A DNA stretch of 64,000 nt, from contig NC_087066.1 of the NCBI RefSeq assembly GCF_963678635.1, positions 37,524,673-37,588,672 of the forward strand, in the 5' to 3' direction. Origin of the DNA: Symsagittifera roscoffensis (taxonomy: Eukaryota > Xenacoelomorpha > Acoela > Convolutidae). Shown here in pieces: positions 29,578 through 41,635 of the stretch (within the stretch, counting starts at the first letter, position 1; the number at the start of each line of letters is the position of its first letter). The notes below the pieces were generated by a model, which did not search any database, was not told the origin of the DNA, and saw only the letters and a program-made list of their open reading frames with translations. The position numbers and the translations under genes were made by a program.

Positions 29578-30739
29578 TGGTTATTTTACTTCGGGATTTT
29601 TGTGTTTTTTTTGCAATTTTTTCAAAGTTTTTTTTGACAAAAAAAAATTTTCGTGTTGAAGATTTAAAAAAAAAATTTCATATTTGTTTTATTTGCTGGT
29701 AATAATAGTCATACATTTTTGTATCGCAGGTGATGCTATGCTACGCTTCGCCTCTGTGAAAAGTGCTGTTATAACTATGGAAGCCCATTCATACGTAGTA
29801 ATGCTTGTATAAATGCCCTTAGATATGTGTGCGTTTTGTGAGTTCAATTCAAGTTAATTTGCGAAAGGGTGGCAAAATTCGCTACAATTAAAAATGCGTA
29901 AATGGCGCGAAAAAACGTGATTGATATCTGATTCTAAAATGGAATTAATTTTTTAAATTTCCCAAAGGAAAAAAACTTAATCTGAAACACCAGTTTTCTC
30001 AAAAGGGGTTAATTTTATCATGAAGTGTCAATCATAAATTGTTCTTGGCCTTAGGCCATATATTTGTTTCGCTGAATTTAGAAAATTGAGTTTATTAAAA
30101 AAAGTGTTTTTCGAAGTCTTTGCGTTCACTGACTTTTTTCAACTGTCTGTTGGCTATGTTTCTAAATTTTTCTTAAAAAAAACACTATAGATGGCGTAGA
30201 GTGGGTTTTTTTCGTTTTTGAATTTTTTATCAAATTTTTGTCAAAATTTAAAGTGAACTGTGAAAGCCTGGGAAGGCTATCTTTCTTCAGAGTTATCTGT
30301 GATATGTTTGCTTGTATTTGAAAATTGAGGCTTAGGCTGTGTCCTTAAACTGTGTATTTTCAAATTTGAGCTAATTTAGCTGCTTGAGTTTTCGGTTAGC
30401 AAGTGTTATCCAAGACTTTTTTGAATAAACATTTGTCCAAGAGATTACGGAATTATGTTCTTCAACTGTCGAATTTTTCGGAGACTTCAGTCTCAGACAA
30501 TTTTTAGCATGTCTGCATTTTAGTATATGTGCTATTAGTAGTTTTGTTTTGTTAATTCTTAGTTGTTCGTTCAACTACATTTTGTGGAAAGTTCAATTTG
30601 TTTTTGCTTAAAAAGCGTAATCCGTTTATAATACATCGCTTTAGTCGTCAAATTTTGCGTGGTTAAATGTATTTGTCTAAGTGTGTGTGCTTTCTGTACG
30701 AAAAATAGCTTTGTTACCGCTTGGTAATTTTTTCAATTT

Positions 30740-31687
30740 TTATTTAATGCTGGAAAGAGTTTTTTTCCGCATATTCGAGACAAACCTTTGGTCGAAAATT
30801 CCGAAGAGTAATTTTTTTATATTATTATTTTGTTCAAACAATTTTTTTTTAGGATTTCGTTGCATTGCCTGTCGGCTAACTTACCATGCTGTTGTGATCC
30901 ATTGCAAGTGGTGCGTAGTTAGGCATCGCTTTGCGTTAAAATGTTCTTGTAGTTTTTGACATGTAGTTTTTGAAAGGTTGTTTTTCAAAGGTGCGGTACA
31001 TACTTTATCGAGGACTCAATTGGAAAGTTGCACTGTTTAAAGACTGCTTTAAAATAATTAAAGCATCTTAATTTTGTAACTGCTATTTTGAAATTGGGAA
31101 TATTTGGTACTTATTCTAAAGCCAGCTTGTTTGCTTTGCTCTTTCAGAAAATAATCGGATGTTGTTTCCAGATAACAACTTTGCAGGCACCTGAAAAGCA
31201 CTAATACGCTTTCACTAAATGGTTGTAAAACTAAAAGTAGCCGGTGGCTGTGCATAGAGCGCAAAAAGTTCTGGCCGCGGTAAAAAAATGAAATAATTCT
31301 TCAAAAAACAGCTGAATGAGTAAAGTTGTTCCAAAAATAGGGTCTTACTGTTAAGGTAAAAGTCAGGTTGAAAAAGGTCTTCAGACCAGTTTCTCTCGAC
31401 ACCAAATGAGGTTTTTTGAAATGAATTTTTGGCATCGGAATAATGATTTAAATGGTATAATACAATGAGGCTTGAAACCCATCAAGTGTTTAGTTAGTGT
31501 TTCAAGTGTTTGATAATTTTTTCAGTTTTTATTCAATACTGGAAAGTGTTTTTCTCCGCATATTCGAGACAAACCTTTGGTCGAAAATTCCGAAGAATAA
31601 CTTTTTTTATATTATAATTTTTGTTCAAACAATTTTTTACCTTTAGTATTTCGTTGCATTGCCTGTCGGCTAACTTACCATGCTGTT
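30740..31687. repeat. Direct repeat pair (~150 bp, ~790 bp apart)
   Basis: 30740-30893 and 31532-31687 share GGAAAG-GTTTTTTTCCGCATATTCG, GGTCGAAAATTCCGAAGA and GCATTGCCTGTCGGCTAAC, with scattered differences and a small indel. The second copy ends about 90 bp before the first exon of the unknown gene. Confidence 0.8.
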
Positions 31688-31780
31688 TGGTAAACCTTAC
31701 CAACAATTTTGCGTGAGAAAAAAAGCATTCAAGTCTTAGTGGTCGGATGTCGGAACAAAAAAATAATTAATATTAGTTTG

Positions 31781-33659
31781 ATGTCCAGGTACCCCAACTC
31801 ATACTCGCCACACGTGACCTCAGAAGACACTCTGCAGAGAACTTGGACTGCTGCCTCTTCTGCAGTTGTGAACACTAACCCCCCTCTTGCTGACTCATCA
31901 ATCGTGGATGGGAGTGGTGGTGGTGTTTCTGAAGAGCGCCCTGCTCAATTGTACTCTGTGAGAATGTTCACTAAAAGGAGCATCGTTCCCCAGTGGGCCC
32001 AACGTATCACTAATACATCATTCGTACATGTCATCGAAGTGAGAAAAATGAGTGGATCAAATTTTAAGTGATTTTAAGGCGATCACCAGTTTAGCCGATG
32101 TTATGCTACTTTTAATACTTGCCTTATAAAAGTCTTGATATTTTTTGTATCTTTTTGCAGGAAATTAGCTCACGCTCAAGTTTGATTTTTTTTGCGGTTT
32201 GACTTACGATTTCTTTTTAAGTTCACTTCATTTTCTTTGTTAAATTAAGTCAAACTGAACTATCGAACAGAAAAAGTGGGAGTGTCACGAAAAACGTGAA
32301 TGGCTTCTAGTTTCAAAAATGGAATGTACACCAGTGGACCAATTTAAGCGCAAAGTTGGGTTTTTATTCTCTAAAAGGACTGTTTTCAATGTCCATTTTG
32401 GACAACATTTTCTTCAATTTTCTGCGAAGTTTTTACATAGAATAAGAGAAAATGACCATGAGCAAAAGCTACCCTCTATGAAATTATCAATATTTGGTGT
32501 CAATGACTGTAATCCGAGTCTGAAAAGGCCAGTTTTCTTTATCTGCACTAAGTTTTGCATCGTAGTGAATTCTTTCTTGAATAAGCAGAGCAAAAAAATT
32601 GTTCATGCGACGTGAAACATTCCCAGTGAAAAATGGTTTTAATCAATGTGAAAACTTCACTAAACTCGGATGTTTCCTACTTTTTCACGCGAAGTAAAAA
32701 ATCTTAGTGCAGATGAGGAAATCTGGCATTTTCAGACCCGGATTACATTGGTTAGTCTGTGAAACCAAACTCTGATACTTTCATAGAGGGTAGTTTTGAT
32801 CGTTTGCTCTTGTTCATTGTAAATAACAAGAGAATTTTGCCTAAAATCGAAGTAAATTTTGTCCAAAATGGACATTGAACACTGGTTTTTTAGAGAATAA
32901 AACCTGCTATTGCGCTTAATTAAGTCACAATTGTTATTTTCAGAATTTCCAGAGGAATAAAAAAATTTCCTATCGATCTAGTTTTTTCTAAATCTAAATG
33001 CCAATCATGAGCAGTATTTAGAGAGGTTCAAATTGATATCTATTTTTGAAATGTTATGAAAGTTATTGAAGGTGAAAGGGTTTTAAAAATTTCAAGCAGC
33101 TTTGTCTGTTGGCAATGTTTTTCCTTCGTTTCAACTGCAATTTGATTGGATTTAATAACTCAAAATGTTTCAGCATTCCCTCGTAGACCGTAAGCGAAAA
33201 CTATTCGTAACGGTGACTGAAAACCTCAACCAACGAACTTCAATGTGTGTGACTGAGCGTTGCACGTACTCATCTGCAACAAATTACAACAGAGAACATC
33301 TAATCGACTCTGAAAACAAAAACTCATCTCAGACCAAATCGCTTTCCTCGATTAACCCGAAGTCTTGGCTCTTTTCTCGCAGAACAACCGAATCCGAATC
33401 GGACAGCTTAGAAAATCTGTCGTCCAATGTGAAATCTCGGCTGTCAAATGTTTCGTCTGAAAGTTTGAAAAATTTTACAATTGTGAATCGCGAAGTTTGG
33501 GTCACGTCGAAACGTCCGGCAATCCGGACTGCTCTGGAAGCATTTGGAAAGCAAAAATACAAGTTGAACGTGAAAAAAACTCTTGCAGGGCTGGTAGAAG
33601 TATTAACTAGATTGCAAAAAGAAGCAAAACTTTACTCATTGATGTCAAATTTAAGATAA
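31781..33659 (+). CDS. Two-exon gene of unknown function
   Basis: Exons 31781-32038 and 33174-33659 total 744 nt (247 residues plus TAA). Donor GAA|GTGAGA and acceptor TTTCAG|CATTCC join in phase 0 (FVHVIE/HSLVDRKRK). An AG at 31787-31788 just inside the first ATG could instead be an acceptor, in which case more exons lie upstream. The protein is polar and Ser/Thr-rich: Gly-rich VDGSGGGVSEE in the first exon, Ser-rich ESESDSLENLSSNVKSRLSNVSSES in the second, and a basic C-terminal segment (KQKYKLNVKKTLAGLVEVLTRLQKEAK) that may form an amphipathic helix. There is no signal peptide or membrane span. No family is recognised. The 1.1-kb intron contains a foldback element. Confidence 0.6.
32344..32919. 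mobile_element. Foldback (long inverted-repeat) element with TTAA ends
   Basis: Arms of about 280 bp in inverted orientation: the left arm begins TTAAGCGCAAAG, the right arm ends TTGCGCTTAA. Shared inner blocks include TCAATGTCCATTTTGGACAA with its complement, CATAGAGGGTA with TACCCTCTATG, and TTAGTGCAGAT with ATCTGCACTAA. The centre is near 32630. TTAA at both ends is compatible with piggyBac-type insertion. It sits wholly inside the intron of the unknown gene. Confidence 0.72.
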
Positions 33660-34438
33660 GGCAAATTTGATATTTACTTATTGCCATGTTTCGCAGTTAC
33701 ACGTGTAATTTACTCTTTTTTCTTTTTTTAGTGTGAGTAGCAGGGTTGGCAGAAAAAACAAGTGATAATTAAAAACTTGATTAAAACACTTTTTCAAACA
33801 CTTGTTTTTTCGCGTTTTTTTCTACGGTTCTTTTTCAAAAAAAAAATAACAATCAGCTGATTCCGCAAAACATTCTAGAATAATTTTAGGCTCATGATGC
33901 GGCATTTATTATAGACATACTATTTTCATCCAATCAGCTTGAGAAGCAAATTGGCTTCTGAAAAAAAAACTTGCTTTTGCATGAGATTGCTCGAAGATAA
34001 TTGACTAGATTTTCTGCACATGTTTTTTTGCCTAGAATCTAGAAAACGCTCCTATTTTAAAAAATTGCTGCATCTGTATGAAATGTTGCTTAGCGCAATG
34101 AATGTTTCTGATTTGCAACAACAAGAGGACTTGTGCTCTGCTGGTTTCAGGTCTGATCACAGATTCGACATAACCTTTGCTCCTACGTGCCCATGAGAGG
34201 AGCAATAGTCTTCAAACGGGGGATTGCAATATGCAATTGTGCCGAGTTGTATGCGCCAAATAGTTTCAAGCTGAGCGTAGTCTTATATAATGATGGTTTT
34301 TTTTCTAGCCCGAGCACCAAATATAAGTTCTCTTTTGGTGTCACTTATGAGGCAATAGCATTGTATCCTAATGCGGTTGCGATTAGCAAGCGTTGTTTAC
34401 ATATTTATTTTTGTAATTTTCGTCCTAATTTCACGTTT
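33660..34438. other. Intergenic, nothing recognised
   Basis: AT-rich. One 110-codon frame at 34187-34519 is Phe-rich and runs into the satellite array, so it is not supported as a gene. Confidence 0.45.
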
Positions 34439-34439
34439 T

Positions 34440-37400
34440 TTTTTCAAAATGTACTTCGTTATCTGGTACGCACGCTTTTATGCAGTTTCTTTCCAAACCA
34501 TGAGTTTTTTAATTCTTGATTCGAACAGTTTTTACAAAAGTTGAAAGTTGCTCTAGAGGTACATATTTTTTGATATTTAATAATTAAATTATTATTTTTT
34601 AGTTAAACAGGAAACTAATATGGGAAGCTCCCCTGCATAAGCGGCCACGCTCATATTTTTTAAAACAAAAAGTATTGGCCCTGGGATTAGTCAAATAATT
34701 GATTCTTTTACCGTTTTTGACTTTTCCCGAAAACTACCAGCCCACAGCTGAGGTTTTGAGTTTAAATGATTACCAGCTTCTGTGCATAGAAGGCCATGCC
34801 CGAAATTCTTATGCAAAAAGTTACGCCATCGGAAAAATTAAATTTTCATTTTTTTTTACCGTTCGGATTTTTTTCTCGAAAACTACCCTCTCAAATCTGA
34901 GATTTTGGCTTCCGTGAAAAAACGGGCTGTGTGAAACTCCCTTGTTAAATCGGCTACGCCCAATTTTTTTCCACAAAAGTTATGACCTTCGGAAAAGTCA
35001 ATATTTGGTTTTTACCGTTTTTTGTAATTTATTGATTTTCTCAAAAACTGAGTTTAGGCGAACTGAGTTTTGGCAAAGTTGACTTTCTCCCAATTCTGAG
35101 TTTTTGTGCTCAATCGAAATAACAGTGTTTGTAAATGTCTTCTGCATAAATTGCTACGCCCCAATTTCTTGCACAAAAAGCTATGATTCTCGGAAAAGCC
35201 AAACTTTTGATTTATTACCTTTATTTTGAAGTATTTTGTCTTTTCTCGAAAGCTGCCCTTCCAATTCTTAGGTTAAGTGTTCAACCGAGAACTCAGGTTT
35301 TGGGACTATTATCCGCTTATGCGCCACGACCTTTTTGCAGAACAAAAGTTTCGAAAATTTATTGAAAGTTCTATTGTTTTCTTGAGTTTTTTATTCTCTC
35401 AAAAACTGCCTTCCCAAATCTGAGCTTTTTTGGTTTCAATCAAAGTAATGCAATGTGTGAAACTCCCCTGCAAAATCAACCAAAATCTAATTTTACAAAT
35501 AAGTAATGGACCTCGGAAAAATCAATGTTTGTTTCTTTACCGTTTCTTGTACTTATTTGATTTTCTCTGAAACTACCCTCCCAAATCGGAGTTTTTGAGT
35601 TCAATCGAAATAACAGGTTATGTGAATGTTTTCTGCAGAAATGGCTACATTTTTTTCAAAATGTACTTCGTTATCTGGTACGCACGCTTTTATGCAGTTT
35701 CTTTCCAAACCATGAGTTTTTTAATTCTTGATTCGAACAGTTTTTACAAAAGTTGAAAGTTGCTCTAGAGGTACATATTTTTTGATATTTAATAAATAAA
35801 TTATTATTTTTTAGTTAAACAGGAAACTAATATGGGAAGCTCCCCTGCATAAGCGGCCACGCTCATATTTTTTTAAACAAAAAGTATTGGCCCTGGGATT
35901 AGTCAAATAATTGATTCTTTTACCGTTTTTTGAGTTTTCCCGAAAACCACCATCCCACAGCTGAGGTTTTGAGTTTAATTGATTACCAGCTTCTGTGCAT
36001 AGAAGGCCATGCCCGAAATTCTTATGCAAAAAATTACGGCCATCGGAAAAATAAATTTCCATTTTTTTTACCGTTTGGAATTTTTTTCTCGAAAACTACC
36101 CTCTCAAATCTGAGATTTTGGCTTCCGTAAAAAAACGGGCTGTGTGAAACTCCCTTGTTAAATCGACTACGCCTAATTTTTTTACACATAAGTTATGACC
36201 TTCGGAAAAGTCAATATTTGGTTTTTACCGTTTTTTGTAATTTATTGATTTTCTCAAAAACTGAGTTTAGGCGAACTGAGTTTCGGCAAACTTGATTTTC
36301 TCCCAATTCTGAGTTTTTGTGCTCAATCGAAATAACAGTGTTTGTAAATGTCTTCTGCATAAACTGCTACGACCCAAGTTCTTGCACAAAATGCTATGAT
36401 TCTCGGAAAAGCCAAACTTTTGATTTATTACCTTTATTTTGAAGTATTTTGTCTTTTCTCGAAAGCTGCCCTTCCAATTCTTAGGTTAAGTGTTCAACCG
36501 AGAACTCAGGTTTTGGGACTATTATCCGCTTATGCGCCACCTTTTTGCAGAACAAAAGTTTCGAAAATTTATTGAAAGTTCTATTGTTTTCTTGAGTTTT
36601 TTATTCTCTCAAAAACTACCTTCCCAAATCTGAGCTTTTTTGGCTTCAATCAAAGTAATGCAATGTGTGAAACTCCCCTGCAAAATCAACCAAAATCTAA
36701 TTTTACAAATAAGTAATGGACCTCGGAAAAATCAATGTTTGTTTCTTTACCGTTTCTTGTACTTATTTGATTTTCTCTGAAACTACCCTCTCAAATCGGA
36801 GTTTTTGAGTTCAATCGAAATAACAGGTTATGTGAATGTTTTCTGCAGAAATGGCTACATTTTTTTCAAAATGTACTTCGTTATCTGGTACGCACGCTTT
36901 TATGCAGTTTCTTTCCAAACCATGAGTTTTTTAATTCTTGATTCGAACAGTTTTTACAAAAATTGAAAGTTGCTCTAGAGGTACATATTTTTTGATATTT
37001 AATAAAAAAATTATTATTTTTTAGTTAAACAGGAAACTAATATGGGAAGCTCCCCTGCATAAGCGGCCACGCTCATATTTTTTTAAACAAAAAGTATTGG
37101 CCCTGGGATTAGTCAAATAATTGATTCTTTTACCGTTTTTGAGTTTTCCCGAAAACCACCAGCCCACAGCTGAGGTCTTGAGTTTAATTGATTACCAGCT
37201 TCTGTGCATAGAAGGCCATGCCCGAAATTCTTATGCAAAAAATTACGGCCATCGGAAAAATAAATTTCCATTTTTTTTACCGTTTGGAATTTTTTTTCTC
37301 GAAAACTACCCTCTCAAATCTGAGATTTTGGCTTCCGTAAAAAAACGGGCTGTGTGAAACTCCCTTGTTAAATCGACTACGCCTAATTTTTTTACACATA

Positions 37401-39290
37401 AGTTATGACCTTCGGAAAAGTCAATATTTGGTTTTTACCGTTTTTTGTAATTTACTGATTTTCTCAAAAACTGAGTTTAGGCGAACTGAGTTTCGGCAAA
37501 CTTGATTTTCTCCCAATTCTGAGTTTTTGTGCTCAATCGAAATAACAGTGTTTGTAAATGTCTTCTGCATAAACTGCTACGCCCCAAGTTCTTGCACAAA
37601 ATGCTATGATTCTCGGAAAAGCCAAACTTTTGATTTATTACCTTTATTTTGAAGTATTTTGTCTTTTCTCGAAAGCTGCCCTTCCAATTCTTAGGTTAAG
37701 TGTTCAACCGAGAACTCAGGTTTTGGGACTATTATCCGCTTATGCGCCACCTTTTTGCAGAACAAAAGTTTCGAAAATTTATTGAAAGTTCTATTGTTTT
37801 CTTGAGTTTTTTATTCTCTCAAAAACTACCTTCCCAAATCTGAGCTTTTTTGGCTTCAATCAAAGTAATGCAATGTGTGAAACTCCCCTGCAAAATCAAC
37901 CAAAATCTAATTTTACAAATAAGTAATGGACCTCGGAAAAATCAATGTTTGTTTCTTTACCGTTTCTTGTACTTATTTGATTTTCTCTGAAACTACCCTC
38001 CCAAATCGGAGTTTTTGAGTTCAATCGAAATAACAGGTTATGTGAATGTTTTCTGCAGAAATGGCTACATTTTTTTCAAAATGTACTTCGTTATCTGGTA
38101 CGCACGCTTTTATGCAGTTTCTTTCCTAACCATGAGTTTTTAATTCTTGATTCGAACAGTTTTTACAAAAGTTGAAAGTTGCTCTAGAGGTACATATTTT
38201 TTGATATTTAATAAATAAATTATTATTTTTTAGTTAAACAGGAAACTAATATGGGAAGCTCCCCTGCATAAGCGGCCACGCTCATATTTTTTTAAACAAA
38301 AAGTATTGGCCCTGGGATTAGTCAAATAATTGATTCTTTTACCGTTTTTGAGTTTTCCCGAAAACCACCAGCCCACAGCTGAGATTTTGAGTTTAATTGA
38401 TTACCAGCTTCTGTGCATAGAAGGCCATGCCCGAAATTCTTATGCAAAAAGTTACGGCCATCGGAAAAATAAAATTTCCATTTTTTTTACCGTTTGGAAT
38501 TTTTTTTCTCGAAAACTACCCTCTCAAATCTGAGATTTTGGCTTCCGTAAAAAAACGGGCTGTGTGAAACTCCCTTGTTAAATCGACTACGCCTAATTTT
38601 TTTACACATAAGTTATGACCTTCGGAAAAGTCAATATTTGGTTTTTACCGTTTTTTGTAATTTATTGATTTTCTCAAAAACTGAGTTTAGGCGAACTGAG
38701 TTTCGGCAAACTTGATTTTCTCCCAATTCTGAGTTTTTGTGCTCAATCGAAATAACAGTGTTTTTAAATGTCTTCTGCATAAACTGCTACGCCCCAAGTT
38801 CTTGCACAAAATGCTATGATTCTCGGAAAAGCCAAACTTTTGATTTATTACCTTTATTTTGAAGTATTTTGTCTTTTCTCGAAAGCTGCCCTTCCAAGTG
38901 TTCAACCGAGAACTCAGGTTTTGGGACTATTATCCGCTTATGCGCCACCTTTTTGCAGAACCAAAGGTATGAAAATTTATTGAAAGTTCTATTGTTTTCT
39001 CGAGTTTTTTATTCTCTCAAAAACTACCTTCCCAAATCTGAGCTTTTTTGGCTTCAATCAAAGTAATGCAATGTGTGAAACTCCCCTGCAAAATCAACCA
39101 AAATCTTGTTTTTACAAATAAGTAATGGACCTCGGAAAAATCAATGTTTGTTTCTTTACCGTTTCTTGTACTTAATTGATTTTCTCTGAAACCACCCTCC
39201 CAAATCTGAGTTTTTGAGTTCAATCGAAATAACAGGTTATGTGAATGTTTTCTGCATAAATGGCTACGCCCTAAATGTTGTCACAAAAAG
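34440..39290. repeat. Higher-order satellite: four 1.21-kb units of ~150-170-bp monomers
   Basis: The landmark GTACTTCGTTATCTGG recurs at 34451, 35663, 36873 and 38083 (spacing 1212, 1210, 1210). Units 2-4 are nearly identical (about 99% by eye). Inside each unit, diverged sub-repeats recur about every 150-170 bp, each carrying ACCGTTTTT, TTTCTCGAAAACTACCCTCCCAAATCTGAG, GTGTGAAACTCCCCTGC, GGCTACGCC and CGGAAAA blocks. The last unit has a 12-bp deletion near 38897 and runs into decayed monomers up to about 39560. Confidence 0.93.
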
Positions 39291-39559
39291 CTATGATTCA
39301 CGGAAAAGTCAAATGTTTGTTTAATTAACGTGCCTTGGAATTTTTCGACTTTTCTCATTAGGCGCCCTACCAATTCTTAGGTTAAGTGTTTAATCGTGAA
39401 ACCCGATTACGGGAATTATCTCCGCTTAAGCGGCCGTGACCTTTTTGCAGAAAAAAAGTTCCGAAATGTCAGTTTTTGAACGTTGAATTGTTTTTTAGAA
39501 AATTTTCGACTTTTAATGGCAACTACCCTAGCAAGTCTTAGATGAGTGGGAGAGTTCAC

Positions 39560-41090
39560 TCGAAAATCTCTGTTGCGAGATTTTTGTTACAGAACTCGCG
39601 ATTCTTTAGATAATGAAAGAAAAAAATTATAATTTTAGGATGATTTCAATCTCTCAAAAATTTTCGCTAGTTTCACTTTTTTCAGTAGAATAAACAACTA
39701 AGGTTTTGGGCGAAATCTAAATTTGGAAATAACTAATTTAATCCCGCATCAGTAAAAAAAATAAAAAAAAACAAAAATTACATCCAGCGTTAACTGGGCC
39801 CTTAATTATTTTTAACGAGACTTATCGAAAATTTTGGTTCACTTAGTTTTTTTTTTTCAAAATAGTTTTGTTTATGTAGCATTGTTTTATTTTTTTCTGC
39901 TGTACGGAATTTTCATTGTTGCTTTGGCTGTTTTGATTTACAGCAGTTTGGTTTTTTAAGCCTGTACTACGCAATTTTCCTTTTTGTTTTTTTTTCTCTT
40001 GCAAACTTAAATCGATGTCAAAGGTTGAAGAAGATTTTTTTATTTTCTTCATTTCTCTGCGCTTTGTTTTTTTGGCAGTTTCTTTTTGGATTTCTTGTTG
40101 TTTTCATTTCAGTTCATTTGTTATGCTTGAAAGAAATTTTTGTGAAGAATTTTTTGCCCTTCAACAACAATTTTGCAAGTATTCGGTAAATTTGAATCAA
40201 GTGTTCTCTCCAAAGTTTTTCATCAAAATGAGTAAACTTTTTCTCTATCAAATTTTTCCAAATTTGGCTAGTAGCATCAAAATTGTTCATTAATAAATAA
40301 AAAATTGAATTTTGCTTGGTACAATTTTGCTTAATTTAATTTTAATTAAAAATTAAAAAATCGAAATTACAAGCTTCAGGTTTGTTATCAGCGGCTTAGT
40401 TCATTTAGCAGGAGAGAGAAAAAAGACAGAGAGAGAGAGAAATAAAGAGATATAGACAGCGGAGAAAGCGAGAGAAGAGAGAAGGGAAAAAAGGGAACGA
40501 GGGAGAGGTAGAAAAAACATTATACTCTTTCAATAGTGTATCAATAAGAACATCAAGTTTTCAAGGAACGCATGATTTAGAAACCGATGCACTGAAAGCT
40601 CGATTTTTTTTGAGCTGACATAGGACTAATTTTTAACAACTAGAACTTTTCATTGAAGAGAATAAGAAAGTATTTTTGGTTTATTTTAAAAAAAAATTTT
40701 TCCCGATTTTTGATTTTTAAACCAGCTCAAACTATGTATCATTTTGTTGAACTCGATTTTTTGTTCAAGATATAAAAAGAATTAGAGTTGGAAAGATTAA
40801 AGTTGTCACATTTTTTCAAAATTTTGTTTGAATAGGTGAATTTCAATCTAACTTGTTTTATGTGATTAAATTTGCAAAAGCAAGTGTCATGTAATCAGGA
40901 ACAAAGCTTTTTATTTGTTTGCCTGTAGCCTTATGTTTGCTTGCTTATATTCTGTCGGATTAGTAGCCACATAACGGATTTTTCTTGTGCTGTCTGTGCA
41001 GTCCACTTAGATTGTGTGTCGTTTGGTGGGCAACAATTGATTATTATTGATAGTATTGTTTCAGGACGTTTGTGGTGTAAGAATTCGAAA
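39560..41090. other. Intergenic, low complexity
   Basis: AT-rich sequence with poly-T and poly-A tracts; the frames at 39843-40293 are low-complexity Lys/Phe and overlap on both strands. The purine tract is listed separately. Nothing else is recognised. Confidence 0.45.
40411..40517 (+). repeat. GA-rich purine tract
   Basis: About 107 bp almost entirely A and G (GAGAGAGA core with AAAGA variants). Such tracts can form triplex or act as GAGA-factor-type sites; no gene lies immediately next to it. Confidence 0.75.
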
Positions 41091-41094
41091 TGAT

Positions 41095-41469
41095 CGCTCA
41101 AAAATTTTCCATGACCACAATTTGATACTTTTTAAGAAATCCATTTTTGGCCGACCGACCCTAAAAATTTTCTAAAGGCGCCTTTGGCGCCAATTTATAC
41201 TAATTTTGAGGGGGGAGCGCGCGCCGAAAAAGTGCAATTTTTCGGTCAAAATTTTCCAAAAAATGCCTAAAAACGCCATTTTTGACCTGTTTTTTCAAAA
41301 TTTTGCCTGCGGCGCAGAAAATTTCGCCAAAATAGGGGCAAAACCGTGCTTTGGGAGAGCTCGAAAAATCAATGTGGTCGACCTAAAAAAAAAAAAAGGT
41401 CGTCAAAAATTTCGAAAATTTTTTTGAAAATCCGCCCCCCCCCTCGAGAAAATCCTAGATCCGCCCCTG
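41095..41469 (-). mobile_element. hAT-like MITE
   Basis: Right end GAAAATCCTAGATCCGCCCCTG (41448-41469) is the inverted TIR. Inside are the GGCGCCTTTGGCGCC palindrome, GGGGGGAGCGCGCGCC and the TGCGGCGCAGA block. The left TIR is not visible, so the left end is approximate. Confidence 0.72.
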
Positions 41470-41635
41470 ATTCTAGTAGTTATCTTAAGTATCAATGGAA
41501 ATATAAAATTTGATATGTGCTGTAGATGACCTTTTCCAAACTGAGGGTTTAATTTGGGAACTTGTTCTAGTGAAACATTGATTTAAAAATGGGATAGTAA
41601 ATTCATCGTGTAAGAACATAAAGGTCGATCGGTTT

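Larger units (their letters stand above)
28651..31780. other. Intergenic, with pol III-like unit and small repeats
   Basis: No protein gene is recognised. Minor features (tRNA-like unit at 29029, 21-bp repeat at 29499, direct repeat at 30740/31532) are listed separately. Open frames of 67-92 codons here are AT-driven. Confidence 0.45.

Noticed and set aside
34699-38905. 67-83-codon frames recurring in each satellite unit
   Set aside because: They recur because the DNA repeats; their ends shift with single-base indels between units and the product is low in information.
39843-40293. Lys/Asn- and Phe-rich frames on opposite strands
   Set aside because: Low-complexity AT-rich sequence open on both strands; no protein-like composition.
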